Shown here piece after piece: positions 52,301 through 64,000 of a stretch of 64,000 bases of DNA. The translations under genes were made by a program, and so were the position numbers. The stretch comes from Coccinella septempunctata (lineage: Eukaryota > Arthropoda > Insecta > Coleoptera > Coccinellidae). The stretch covers positions 5,867,001-5,931,000 of the forward strand of contig NC_058198.1 in assembly GCF_907165205.1 (NCBI RefSeq). The letters run 5' to 3'. Under the pieces are notes generated by a model. The model saw only the letters and a list, made by a program, of their open reading frames with translations, was not told where the DNA came from and searched no databases. Position 1 is the first letter of the stretch; every line of letters begins with the position of its first letter.

Positions 52301-53954
52301 ATTTATTTTGTTATCGAATCTTTCATTCAATTCATTTACTATTAGGTATTTCATCCCTATCAAATATTTACTGTGTTATTTTTTATCGACTTGATGAACT
52401 TTGACTTTGATTGAGTATATTATTTTCTTGAGTATAATTGAACCGTTTTCTCAATCTGACTAATGGAAAACGAAATTGATTTGAATTCGAAGTTAAATAA
52501 TCTTGTGATTGAACATCTCTTTATTCAGGATCAATATCCTTTACTATGTGGAATGCTCCTCCGGATACCTACTTCCAATAAATACCGAGAGATACATTGT
52601 AGATCGTAGTAACCTTTACACCCGACACGCAAATTTTACGGTTGAAACCGCATATGTAGGTGAAATTTTTTACGTGCACATAAAATATATACCTAAATAT
52701 AAAGTTGATTCGAAAAAAATTGCCATGAAATCGGTTGTAAGGTCAACAGTAATAGGCGTCACGGCAACTGGTCCCAAGGGGTTGTTGCTTCATTTCACCT
52801 ATGGAGGGTAGAGCCCTCCATAATTTCACCCTTTGGTTGGAGAAAAGCAGTAAATTACATAATACGAAGTATCAAATGCCCACACTCGTTACCTTGTAAG
52901 AACATAGTTTTATACATCATTTATCCGATATTATAAGCTCGCAGTGAAGCAGTCTAGAAATTGGTATTCTGTTCGTCGAAATCGGGAGAACGAAAAATTA
53001 TGCTTGATGAGAATTGAAATATAATTGAGGGCTCATTAGATTTGAAAGGACTATAGGTACCAGGATTTTTTTTGTTGTGCTCGTCAACATTTCTCGAAAT
53101 GGAATATTTTGTTGAAATACGATTATTTTCAGAATGAAATTGAAGGAATCCTTTATGCATTCATGAGTCGCGATTGGGATTATTTCGTTTTTTTGTTATA
53201 TTTGAATATACCCACTAAGTCTATGCGTATTATTGATATGTTTTCTTTCCTATATAGCCGTCGTGATATTAACATAATTCAAGGGAATCCTTTTGAAATT
53301 TGAAGCATATGCGGGGAGTTGTAGGGACAGTCGATTCATATTTGATGAACTGTGTAACTCGAAAAAGGAAGCTTATTGGCCATTATGGCATTATCCGAAG
53401 GTAAACACATATTATTTCAGCTGTTTGTCTTGAAATAGAACCTGGAGGAGAAAATCTTCCGAATAAAAATTGTAAGGACAATCCCTCCAGTTTCTGCTGA
53501 AAAAACAACGTTTGAAATCGTCTGCATAAATTCGGAAAAACACTATTTTTTCAATAGTCTTTAATACGCACTTTTTCGTTCCAATTGAAAACTTTATAAG
53601 AGGGGAGTGAGATCGGTATTGAATGGAATTTTTTTTTTAAACAGATGACACTACACGAAATTCAACCATCGCATCAATTCTTCCCTTATTTTACCTTTGT
53701 TTCAACTCTGTTGAAGATGAGCTCTTATCTTAATTCCCAAATTTTTTATCGATACTGAGGGTTTCTCTTTCAACCAGTTGGCTGAACTTCTTGTAGGTCC
53801 AATTAATTTCAAAATCCGAAATGATACTATATTACAATTTTCTTTCAATATGGTATAAAATCTAATTGGTGGAATGGTGAAGAGAAAAAAGGGCAATTGA
53901 ATAATTTGGAAATGATAATAGCGTAAAATTTTCTTTCAATCCCACTATTTGGCT
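49314..53954. other. Intergenic AT-rich stretch with a strong hairpin
   Basis: It separates the convergent 3' ends of dispatched and the Dpr-family gene. It includes the 44-bp hairpin at 49525-49568 and three TTATGCTGGC-like copies around 49514-49660. The short open frames here (for example minus 50369-50616 and plus 52509-52811) are not coding-like. 3' UTRs of both genes must be inside, but clear poly-A signals were not fixed. Confidence 0.5.
49525..49568. repeat. Perfect hairpin, 20-bp arms with 4-base loop
   Basis: The left arm 49525-49544 (begins TGGTAACTTATTCCC) and right arm 49549-49568 are exact reverse complements around the loop AAGG. It lies 212 bp past the dispatched stop codon, so it is probably inside or just after the 3' UTR. 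It could be an RNA stem or the core of a small fold-back element. Confidence 0.8.
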
Positions 53955-56042
53955 CTATGTTGTTGTCGACAAAAGTTGGGCAATGGCCGCCACTGTGATA
54001 GCGACTGCTGCAGCAAACCTTGGTGGGGTGCAAGTGGCCAGTCCTAGCCCCATGGATAGATGAGACCACCCCGGAATCGGAGAAGCAGAATTTTTCCCTC
54101 GTTGCATAGCCGCAGGATGCTCTCCTGCGAAAAATATTTGTATTATGATTGGGGTCTATGTAAAATCTATATAGGAAAATTCCATCTGGAAAATTTCCAA
54201 TACAAGGGGAGTTTTTCCAGGAAACGCCGAAATAGGTCGTTTTTCTGAGGAGGAAATCTTCTGACTGTTAATTCATGAAACTATGGAAGAACTGGTCATT
54301 AAGGAAGATCATTTAAAGAGGAAGATTTTGTTTTAGAAACAAAACTTTTCAAAATACTTTGAAAAAGTCCAATATTGTTGAATGTCGAGGTCTTGATGCC
54401 CATTCAGAAGAGCCCCTTCTACCGTGGCTTTTTTTACGTTTATTCTTATGAAAATTGGATTGACGGAAAGAGGAACAGACATTCGCATGAGCAATGGCCC
54501 AATAGGATCGGTTGCTTTTTGCCATATCAAATAATACACCAAAAAATTATGAAATCAGAGGACGGATTACGTAAAAAGGGAATTCTCATTGGCTAGACTA
54601 CATTTATCGTCCAGATAACAGTCAGGAAAGTTAATTATTCCGGCCTGCAGCGTAAAGTGGCACTCACATGAGGGATTAGAGTAATATTGCTCACAACATT
54701 ACTTATTTATACGGTTTGTGTTTTAGTGAACGGTTTATAGAAATCAGTTTCGTAGTTACAAGCTTAACTGTTTGTGAAGTTGCAACTTGTCTTGTTTACC
54801 CTGCTAAATATTTTGTGTACAAATAGTCTGTGTTTTGATTCGGCTCCAGAAACAACCACTTATGTTATTGCGGATTGTTTTGTTCCACCTCAAGAGTCGA
54901 ACCGCTGAGCTTTCTCGGTCTATTTCTCCGCCCTTAATACGGAATCTACGCTAACATTGAGTGACACAGAAAACGGAATATTCAGATGCAGATTTCAACT
55001 CCGGGGCCATCAAGGGAGCTTCCATTTTATTAAGAACTACATTTACGAATTCGCAGTCCTCGAATTCAGCCCCGATGCCTCTTTCATTTTCTTCGTCGAT
55101 TTAGCTGAACCTATCGAAGATTTTCGAAAAATTATACCGAAAATTAACTTCTCGAAAAAATGTGTAGATGGATTCTGAGATTGATATTGCTTCCATAGTA
55201 TCTATACCTGGGATTGAATGTTGAAATATTTAGGTGTGGAGTAATTTCTTGCAAGAATTTTAATAGCTGATATTTCATGATTTAAAATTTGTTTCCTCTT
55301 TCGTTTCTCGATGAATTTCGTGAATTTCTTAACCTTAATAAACGAATGAACGATTAAAATGGATAATTAAGAGTGAGTGCGAATCATTTGAGGTAGGGCT
55401 TTTTTACACAAGTACAGGGCGAACTTGTAGTATGGCATGAAGATGCATATTCCAGTGCTGTCTATAAAAAAAAGCTTAAACTTGGATTGTGTTTGAAATT
55501 TTGAATTAACGTGGTCGATATACTTGTATCTACATGGTTTTCACTAGGATAAGTTATCAAACCACTACACCTATTTCCCTACCATAATAGCATCTCCAGG
55601 AATATCTATTATACAGTATGGGGAAATGCTTTGGAATTTGACGATGGTATCAAGTTTCTTGTGTTTTGGTATATATAGGTAGCCCATTTCCATTCTAGAA
55701 GTAATAAAGTATATCCAGTGAAGTGAACTTTTTTAAACTCACCATTCAGGACGTGCAGGAGGACACTCGCAGAATCCAGATTTGAAGGGCTGCAAGTGTA
55801 GTTGCCCGAATGCTCCGGTTTTGCGTGAAAAATGATGAGAGTGCTCTCCGTCGTGTCAGTTCCGAGCCTTTCCGTCCTTATATCGATGGCGCTCCTGTCA
55901 TACTTCAGGACCCTCTCTCCATCGTGGTACCAAAATATATAGGCTGGCTCTTCCAACGATTGAGTTATCACACACCGCAAACTAACTGTACTTTCAGTAC
56001 GGACGTATACATCTGATTTGCCGGATATTTCAATTTTTGGCA
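53955..56042 (-). CDS. Dpr-family Ig-domain cell-surface protein, last two coding exons (partial)
   Basis: Dpr proteins are two-Ig neuronal surface proteins that bind DIP partners in synaptic wiring. Exon 55743-56042 (300 nt) encodes the second Ig domain. It starts PKIEISGKSDVYVRTESTVS and has the paired Cys (SLRCVI ... GNYTCSPSN), the Trp core (YIFWYHDGERVLKYDRS) and the closing VLLHVLNG. The final exon 53955-54124 begins with GEHPAAMQ across the junction, the motif that typically follows Ig2 in this family. It ends in a hydrophobic tail (FAAAVAITVAAIAQLL) plus STTT and TAG (53955-53957), which fits a GPI-anchor signal. Splice borders are GT-AG and phase 1 agrees. The 5' exons (signal peptide, first Ig) were not found up to 64000 and probably lie beyond. 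Which dpr paralogue it is cannot be told. Confidence 0.88.
54125..55742 (-). other. Intron between Ig2 and the last exon of the Dpr-family gene
   Basis: A 1618-bp intron with donor GTGAGT next to 55743 and acceptor TTCGCAG next to 54124. Short open frames on both strands inside it are not coding-like, and no repeat was seen. Confidence 0.75.
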
Positions 56043-59000
56043 CTGAAAAAGAAAGTTTCGTCAGTACCTTTAGGCTGACAGTTAACAGTGTATTAATTCC
56101 TCGAAGTCTCGAAGATATTTAAAAATGCAGAAGTGGTGCCGTAGCCAAAAACTCGATTTTGGCAGGCATTACAAAAAAATGCAAGATGGTTTTCGAATTC
56201 TTGATGATTTTCAACTGTGGTTATACTTGTTGGTTACACTTAATAGTTCCCCTCTCAAAATTGTTTTCTGGGGTCACTAAAAAATTCGTCAAGACCGAAA
56301 GATTGCACCGTGCTCGATGAAATTTGAAGATTTATCACTAGAAAAGTTGTTCTTCGAGAAGACAAACACCTTACAGAATTTCAAATATAAAATCATGCTT
56401 CTCCCCCAAAATCATTCCAGGAAACGCCACTATTACTTATTTTATCCGGTGTAAGTAACGACCTACTGTTGGTGTAGTACTCGGTGGTTCATTTGCTTTC
56501 TATTAATTATTCTCGAAAGAGGAAAAATATGCGAACGAACCGTTTTATGAATGTTCGGGCTTCATGATTAGAATGGTAACAGGGGATTCGATATCGGTCA
56601 GCAGTAGCAGAGCAAAGCCAACTTGTGGCGATTGCAATTAACTGCCTGTTATATGAGCGACAGAACTGCGATAGCGAAACCCTGAGCCGTTATTACAATG
56701 ACACATACTGATCTGTCGTACAATTTGGGGCTGGAGGTGAGGAAAACGATTTTTCGTTAACGAAATTATATAGCTTTAGCGGATTTTGTCATGCATGAAG
56801 TAGCCCCGAACGAGGACAAGGATGAGGCTAGTTTACTTTATGTTTAGTTGAATTTTGTCGCAGAGTCAGAAGTACAGTCTGCTTTAAAAATCTCTATCCT
56901 ACATATTATCCGAAATTTAGTGAATGCATCTCATTAAGAACATGTTGATTCGTTTCTGAACCGTCAAGAAAATGAATGAGCTAATAATAAATGAAGAAAA
57001 ACTCAGTATATGTCACATTTCTTGCCCACTTTTCCAATTAAGATTCAGCAACTACGAATTCGATTTGTTTTCATCATATTACATGGGCCATGCATTTTCT
57101 CTTGGAACAAATCCACCATTTGCCAAAATCCTACAAAAAGGGATACTATATAATACGCCTTGTTCGTAGAGCCTCAAGTTATTTTAGTCTGTCAATGGAT
57201 AAATGGGAAATAAAGCACCTAATTCTGAATATTCTGCTTGAATATACAATTTGGAGTATGCCACATTACACTTCGTATCATTTTGACAACTAGAATGCAG
57301 CCAATCATTTTATCCTCGAACAAATCCACACCTGGCCATTTCGATTCACCGACATCTTAAAAACGGGGCCTATATTGGCCTTCTACCCTTATACAACTCT
57401 GTATAAACCACATTGTCCATTTGTTCAAGTCGAATGCTGTATCTTAGACAGGTTTCATCATATCCCGTCAGCCATTATCTTCCTTGTTGAACAAATCCAC
57501 ACCTGGGCATTTCCATTTGCCGAAATCCTTCAAACAAGGGGCCCTTTATTGGCCCTACACGTAGGGCCTCCAGTTACCTTGTCCGCGAATGGACTAATTG
57601 AAAATAATAAACTTGACTGTGGACGATGAACCGTTTCTTGGCTCAAATGTCATCATATTTCCTCGACCATTGATTTCCTTTTTGAGCAAACCACACCTGA
57701 CTATTTCATTCGCAGACATCCTATAAACAAGGGCCCTATATTAGCCTTGCGAGTAGGCTCTCCAGTTATCTTGTCCGCCAACGGGTGAATTGAAAATAAT
57801 GAACTTCAGTGTGAAATTTGTAGCGTCTCGAATATGGCCATGTGGGGCAGCTTACCCTTAGACAACTCCGTATAAGCTACATTTCTGGCGCATTTGTCCA
57901 AATCGAATGGAGCAACCTCGAATTCGATTCGTTTTCATCATTTCGCGTCAGCCATTCTCTCCCATGTTGAACAAATCCACACCTGGCCATTTCCATTTGC
58001 CGCCACGTGTACAATTTAATAAAACGTCTCATCTGTTTACTCAGATGTACAACGCTAGAAGCAGTAATGACACACAGATTTATAACCCCTTAGGAAGTGG
58101 AAGGTGGGGTATGGGCGAATGTGGGTTGCAGGGACGAAGATAAATTCTATGAAAGAAGAAGTACGCATAAGCCCGTCTGCGTCACCGAAAGTTAAAGCTC
58201 CTTTGAATGCGAAAGATGAATAGGGTTTGGAAGTTAGTTTACTTAAAAAAGCTTTCCCCGGCACAAGCCCGGCTATATCCGATGCAGGAATGGACCGACG
58301 AATGACAATGGACAACGCGAAATATACATCACCGGCTGAAATATAGTGGTTTTCTGGTTTGTACTCCAATAAATAAACACCAAAAACGCCCGAAACGATT
58401 AGGGGAACGATCATGCGCTTTCTGACATCGTTTATTTTGACTTCCCACCAGAAAGATGTGTAATAGGAGGGGACGATAATGATGCGTTGAAGGGGTCGCC
58501 TCAATTTTGAAATTCGGATTGAGCTTGAGATAATGGGGTAATGCTGCCGGGGCTGGTCATACTGTGTGTCTCATTCAAATTACCCCTGCCGAATTAGGGG
58601 AGACGGGCAGACCGAAAAATACTTCTGGGCGTAACACTTCTTAAGTCTTTGGAGTATACTTTGGTTTGGTTTCGTATTCAACCAGGTTAACAAGACCTAT
58701 CAATCGAATGATCTTCAGTAGATGTGATAAGGGTTGAGGGATGAAAATAAAACTTGTTGTTAGAAGTAATTTTTTGGAACAATGTTGCCCAATAAATAAT
58801 ATCGATATAACAAGAATGTTTGAATAGGGTGACTTTTCGCAGCCTCCTTCAGTACACAATAAATTGAAAATTTCCAGAAATATTTTCTCGATTTATCAGG
58901 TTTCTTATTCAGACTGAAACATTCCTGAATAAGAAGCCTGAAAATTTTCAACTTATCGTATGGAAGGCTCTGAAACGTTACAAGTAATAAGTTAATGGCT

Positions 59001-61963
59001 CTAAGGATTTGAATATTATAAGGTGTTTATATTCAGTTCAACTTAATTTCGTGGAAGAAATTTCCAACTCAGGAACCTCAATATTTAACGCAAATGACAC
59101 TGTAGAAATATTTCCAATAATTAAGTACTCAGCCCTATTTAACTTGGCTATTTATTCATGCACGCCGATCAATTAGAACACAAAAGTAACGGCGCATTCG
59201 CCAATTAGCACCTTCTACATATTGATAGTCTTTTTGGCTGCTTTTAGTGACAACTGTATCATTTTGTACGAATGTCTCTAATATAATCTGAAAATTTCCA
59301 GCATGAACAAATATTGCACGATTATATTGTTCACTTATCGATAATTCGAATACAAGAGCCAAGAAAAAATTGAAATAATCCACTTTTACTGTTTTGTTGC
59401 TTTGTATCTTCTCGTTTTCAACGCAAGCATCAATATTCTGACTTTCCTGGGTCCTAACAAACTTAAAACCTTTCCTCAAGCTTTTTAGAATTCCGACGAA
59501 ACCGCTAGTCACCCACTGCTCCAAGATTTGAAAGTCAAAATGGCAAAGAGCATGCAGAGAGTGGTTTCTCGATGACACCCATATACCCATTTTTTGAATA
59601 CTTTCAGCATATATTTCGACATTATTTTTGTGTTTCGACTCTGTGCGAGAGATCATAGCCATGAATATTGTTCTTTCTCCTTGCTTTTGATTGAAAATTC
59701 GATTTTTCAATGAAGGGTGTGGATAGATAAAAATTCCTCTTTTAAATTTTTGGGAACTGAAATCGTGTTACCCCGATGAAGGTTTACTGTACCTTAAGGG
59801 CTGTTTGAAAGGCTTTTATGAAAACGAAAACGATTCCGGATTGTGCGATAAATGGTCCCCATACTCAAGATACTTTCTGGGTTCCACCCTGGAGTGTTTC
59901 AGTTTCACCGTGGCATCGGCAGGGAAAGAAAGAACTATTTTCGCTCCACCTGTCGAATGATACAGATTTGGTTACATTTGCATTCGATCCGAAAAAAATG
60001 GCAGGGTTTCCACCTTTGGGAGAGTTATCAAGATTCCAAATGAGGGTCCGCCAGTAACACGCCAACGCGTTCGTAACCGTAGATGTTCCACAATTGGACA
60101 TTTGCATTTTGCATGACTACTTCCAGGGTACGTTTGAAAAATCGAACAGTTCCTGTCAAAAATTATTACCCAACTTCCTCCGCGTACTTCGCATTCGGCG
60201 CGAGTTAAATGTTTGAATATGCAGCGCAAAAAGAAAAAGGAACGGAATTAGTTTTATTCACGGAAGAAGCGAACGAATAATTCCGTCGAATTTCTAAGGT
60301 GGAATTATTCGGATTTTCGAATCAATCATCTTCAATAACGGAGTTTCGCGGACTTGTTCCGATTGAACCTTCGGCAAGGTATAAACAATTCGTTTTCCGA
60401 AGAGAACTTTTAACTTTTCGTGACCTTTTGTACAACCGGAATTCGTGGAGTCAACGAAAAATTCAGATTCATCGATAAGGCCGTTGAAACATGTTGAAAA
60501 CGACCATAATTATCCCCAGAACGGTGATCTTGTACAGTGGAACCTGGATAACTCGAATCCCGAAGGAAATGCTACAAATTTCGATTTAATCAAATTTTAG
60601 CAGCACAAGGTGGGAAGAATGCATAATTTTAACTCACAAAAGTCTGAACTTGAGCATTTAGCATATCCGGATTATCAATCAGACGGTGAATTGAATTTTT
60701 GAGAAGTGCCACTTTAACGATGAAAGTCTTTGTTTGACATAAAATGATGAACAAATACTTCTCGACTTTCCTTTTTTTATCAACTGAATTATTTCATTGA
60801 ATTTTATCAGATTTTTTTCGGCCTAACTGTAGATTCCACTTAACAAGATTCGAATTGTTCAGGTTCCACTATAGTGAGATAAACTCTATCGTTGCAAAAT
60901 GGCGAATGCGCATCAATTGATCCAATAATTATTGTGTAGATGAAATCTTCGTCCACTTTTCACCAAATTGAAGAGAAATTCAAGTAATAGGACGCTGAGG
61001 AAAGGTTCTCAGTATTGCTGAAAACAATTTTCGAAAATAACATGCTTCCGATTTAAATGAGGAAAAATGAAAAGTATATTCCAATACTTCTTATTCGAAC
61101 AGTTTTCTGTCACTCACTACAAGTAGTTTGAATTTTTTCGCACAAAACGGCACGCAAACAAACGTCAACATTACCTGCGATGGATAACGTTAAATAACAG
61201 GATAAGATCGGAAAATCCAGGAAATATTTCCACACCTGCATAGGATATCAACACCAATTCTGATGTAGCAAATGAGTTGAAATAATGTTGCGTGCATAGC
61301 AAATACTCAGCTTGAGTAATAAATATTTCTAAATTAATTCTGCAATGACACTCACGCCAACTGAATTCCTTTCGTAGTCTAGAATTCACACATCCAGACA
61401 GTCTTACCGACTAATAATTCGAATTCTTAAGCGAAATTAACAATAATAACTTCTGCGGGCCGGAGCTATAATTGCGACGACTGTAATCACCACTGCGGCA
61501 TGAATTTTTACACTTTTTCGAGGGCACAGGAAAAATTTCTAAGGGTATCATTTAGTGAAATCATTTGACTTTTTTTTTTCTGAGATTGAACCGGATTAAG
61601 TTTTATGTTTAGATAATTATTCAGGAGGAAGTGGTTGTTATAAGTCCCTCATATTCTGATACGCTATTGTTTGATACCTTCGCTATGATAATTACTACAC
61701 GGAAAAAATTATGACTCTTTTAGAGTAGATTGCTTGATAACTTGTGTTACTGAGGTAGGGATCCAAGAAAATTCTAAAGAAAAATGATTTATTCTTGTTC
61801 ATAAGCGCCCTCTCCAGCGCGTATCACGAAATCTGTTACAGAGGACTTAGGTCCATAATCCGTGGAAAATTTCTGTCAATGTGTCTGTGTGTGGAATCTA
61901 TTGTGGAGACAATAGAAGTCATAATTTTGATGCTATCGCGTGTTGTTGTGATGTGTTCTTCTA
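56043..61963. other. Probable Dpr-gene intron with diverged repeats, no exon seen
   Basis: The acceptor of the Ig2 exon shows that an intron starts here and runs to the right. No Ig1-like exon was recognised. It contains the irregular repeats at 57084-58005. The minus frame 59156-59710 is open for 184 codons, is lysine- and asparagine-rich and has no recognisable domain. Confidence 0.5.
57084..58005. repeat. Diverged tandem repeats (about 170-285 bp spacing)
   Basis: The core GAACAAATCCACACCTGG, or variants of it, recurs at about 57105, 57318, 57489, 57684 and 57969, each followed by CATTTCCATTTGCCG-like sequence. Other shared blocks (GGGGCC-TATATTGGCC, CTCCAGTTA-CTTGTCCGC, TCATCAT...GTCAGCCATT) recur between them in the same order. 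Spacing is uneven (213, 171, 195, 285), so the array is old, with insertions and losses. Confidence 0.75.
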
Positions 61964-62373
61964 GTAATAAATCCGAGAAGTTCACCCATCTCGGAGCAAC
62001 CTTTCGGTCTTGAGGAAGCTTTAACTGAACCCAACTTTTTGGGATATTTTCGAAAGTCAAATTGCGAGTAGTTTTTCTTTCGGGAAAATTATTGTAGATC
62101 TGAATGTGATACATATTCTAGAAGAGCAACTCTTCTAGTCATGAATCTGAGAACTTCATCCATTTCGGTACCACCGTTCGGTCTTGAGGAAGTATTAACT
62201 GACCCCATTTTTTGGGAATTTTTCGAAGGTCAACTTGCGAGTAGTTTTTCTTCCAGGAAAATTATCATAGATCTGAATGTGATACATATTCTGAAAGAGC
62301 AAATCTTCTAGTCATGAATCTGAGAACTTCATCCATTTCGGTACCACCGTTCGTTCTTGACGAATTCTCAAGT
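61964..62373. repeat. Tandem repeat, about 174-bp unit, two full copies plus a partial one
   Basis: CGGTCTTGAGGAAG occurs at 62005 and 62179, and the related CGTTCTTGACGAA at 62352, spacings 174 and 173. Shared blocks include AACTTCATCCATTTCGGTAC, GCGAGTAGTTTTTCTT and TAGATCTGAATGTGATACAT. The last copy breaks off directly into the 493-bp satellite. Confidence 0.85.
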
Positions 62374-64000
62374 GAAATTCGCAATTTGTGAAAAATGCCA
62401 TTTCCAAGATGAAAATCTAAACGAAGGGAGATAGGCTTTCAAAATTGATCGCATTAGATTCAGCGTGTTCGAAAACCTATATTTTCATACTAAAATCTCA
62501 AATATCTGGCCCCGTTTAGGAGAAAATAATTTTTTTTGTTTTTGCACTTTTCATTTTCGAGTTGACTTCGAAGAGCTCTCTGGAGTGCAATTCTCTGTTG
62601 AAGCATCAACTGTTTGGTTTTCTAGAATCTTCGGAACAAATTCTATGCACTCCATATCCTAGGATAGTAATAGAACATCCTGATTTTCAGGTAGAGTAGC
62701 AAATACGTCATTTTAGGGGGGTCTAACCCCTTGCTCATTTTTGACCCAAAAAATCGAAATTTTCGAAATCGAGTTTTTGTGCTTGGGTGAAAGCCTAGGC
62801 TACTCTGATTATATAACCGGAAATCCCAATTGGATCAGACGAATATAACTGGAGATATCGCAGATTGAAATTTGCAATTTTTGAAAAATGCCATTTCCGA
62901 GATGAAAATCTAAACGAAGGGAGATAGGCTTTCGAAATTGCTCCCAATAGATTCAGCGTGTTCGAAAACCTATATTTTCATACCAAAATCTCAAATATCT
63001 GGCCCCGTTTAGGAGAAAACAATTTTTTTTGTTTTTCCACTTTTCACTTTCGGGTTGACTTCGAAGAGCTCTCTGGAGTACAATTCTCTGTTGAATAATG
63101 AACTGTTTGGTTTTCTAGAATCCTCAAAACAAATTCTATGCACTCCATATCCTAAGACATTACTAGAACACCCTGATTTTTAGACAGAGTAGCAAATACG
63201 TCATTTTAGGGGGGTCTAACCCCTTGCTCATTTTTGACCCAAAAAATCGAAATTTTCGAAATCGAGTTTTTGTGCTTGGGTGGAAGCCTAGGCAACGCTG
63301 ATTATATAACCGGAAATCCCAATTGGATCAGACGAATATAACAGGAGATATCGCAGATTGAAATTTGCAATTTTTGAAAAATGCCATTTCCAAGATGAAA
63401 ATCTAAACGAAGGGAGATAGGCTTTCGAAATTGCTCCCAATAGATTCAGCGTGTTCGAAATCCTATATTTTCATACCAAAATCTCAAATATCTGGCCCCG
63501 TTTAGGAGAAAACAATTTTTTTTGTTTTTCCACTTTTCACTTTCGGGTTGACTTCGAAGAGCTCTCTGGAGTACAATTCTCTGTTGAATAATAAACTGTT
63601 TGGTTTTCTAGAATCCTCAAAACAAATTCTATGCACTCCATATCCTAAGACATTACTTGAACACCCTGATTTTTAGCCAGAGTAGCAAATACGTCATTTT
63701 AGGGGGGTCTAACCCCTTGCTCATTTTTGACCCAAAAAATCGAAATTTTCGAAATCGAGTTTTTGTGCTTGGGTGGAAGCCTAGGCTACTCTGATTATAT
63801 AACCGGAAATCCCAATTGGATCAGACGAATATAACTGGAGATATCGCAGATTGAAATTTGCAATTTTTGAAAAATGCCATTTCCAAGATGAAAATCTAAA
63901 CGAAGGGAGATAGGCTTTCGAAATTGCTCCCAATAGATTCAGCGTGTTCGAAATCCTATATTTTCATACCAAAATCTCAAATATCTGGCCCCGTTTAGGA
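62374..64000. repeat. 493-bp satellite array, runs off the window
   Basis: The unit begins GAAATTTGCAATTTTTG. Copies start at 62374, 62867, 63360 and 63853 (the last is partial), and the internal marker CTGGCCCCG recurs at 62506, 62999, 63492 and 63985, always exactly 493 bp apart. Copies 2-4 are nearly identical. Copy 1, at the edge, carries more changes, as expected at the border of an array kept uniform by recombination. Each unit has a small stem (GGGGTCTAACCCC) and a TTTTCGAAATCGAG-type palindromic stretch. Confidence 0.95.

Noticed and set aside
58055..58504. 149-codon minus-strand frame near the diverged repeats
   Set aside because: Partly overlaps the repeat region and has no domain or splice support.
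1..64000. CRISPR arrays, bacterial operons, integrated virus
   Set aside because: The genome is an animal nuclear one, no direct-repeat/spacer pattern exists, and no viral protein was recognised.

Overview
This is nuclear DNA of an insect, most likely a beetle. The clues are short introns (50-120 bp in compact genes) with GT-AG borders, AT-rich non-coding DNA, a Dpr-family immunoglobulin gene (an arthropod family), Dispatched and a single delta-catenin gene, decayed Tc1 and non-LTR elements, and a satellite array. The species cannot be named from the sequence alone.

Layout. From 1 to about 28 kb the DNA is gene-poor. It holds one candidate exon of a secreted protein (2487-2710), a decayed non-LTR retrotransposon end (about 7965-8236), an inactive Tc1 transposase (15309-16317), a 106-bp fold-back (18030-18135), and otherwise nothing recognisable. 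A gene-dense block runs from 28 to 49.3 kb. In order it contains p120-catenin/delta-catenin (minus, 28069-34801, six exons, ending in a DSWV PDZ ligand), two tandem intronless NT5DC1-like HAD 5'-nucleotidases (plus, 38679-40028 and 40443-41636), AP-1 mu (minus, four exons, 42625-44133) and dispatched (plus, nine exons, 45102-49313). AP-1 mu and dispatched lie head to head, 968 bp apart. From 50 kb on, the last two recognisable exons of a Dpr-family gene (minus, 53955-56042) sit in otherwise non-coding DNA with diverged repeats (57.1-58.0 kb), a roughly 174-bp repeat (61.98-62.37 kb) and a 493-bp satellite that runs off the window (62374-64000).

How the genes relate. They are housekeeping and developmental genes with separate jobs: cadherin junction control (p120ctn), TGN/endosome sorting (AP-1 mu), release of lipid-modified Hedgehog (dispatched), nucleotide or phosphate metabolism (NT5DC1-like pair) and neuronal surface recognition (Dpr). 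No operon-like logic is expected. The gene structures were assembled by hand from reading frames, splice signals and phase. Summed exon lengths are divisible by three for p120ctn (2772 nt, 923 aa), AP-1 mu (1269 nt, 422 aa) and dispatched (3342 nt, 1113 aa), which supports the models. The most interesting leads are the spliced DSWV tail of p120ctn with an intron-retention alternative and a possible 39-nt cassette exon, the NT5DC1 duplication in which only one copy has a presequence-like N-terminus, several strong fold-backs near genes, and the satellite edge. No clearly novel multi-gene system is visible.
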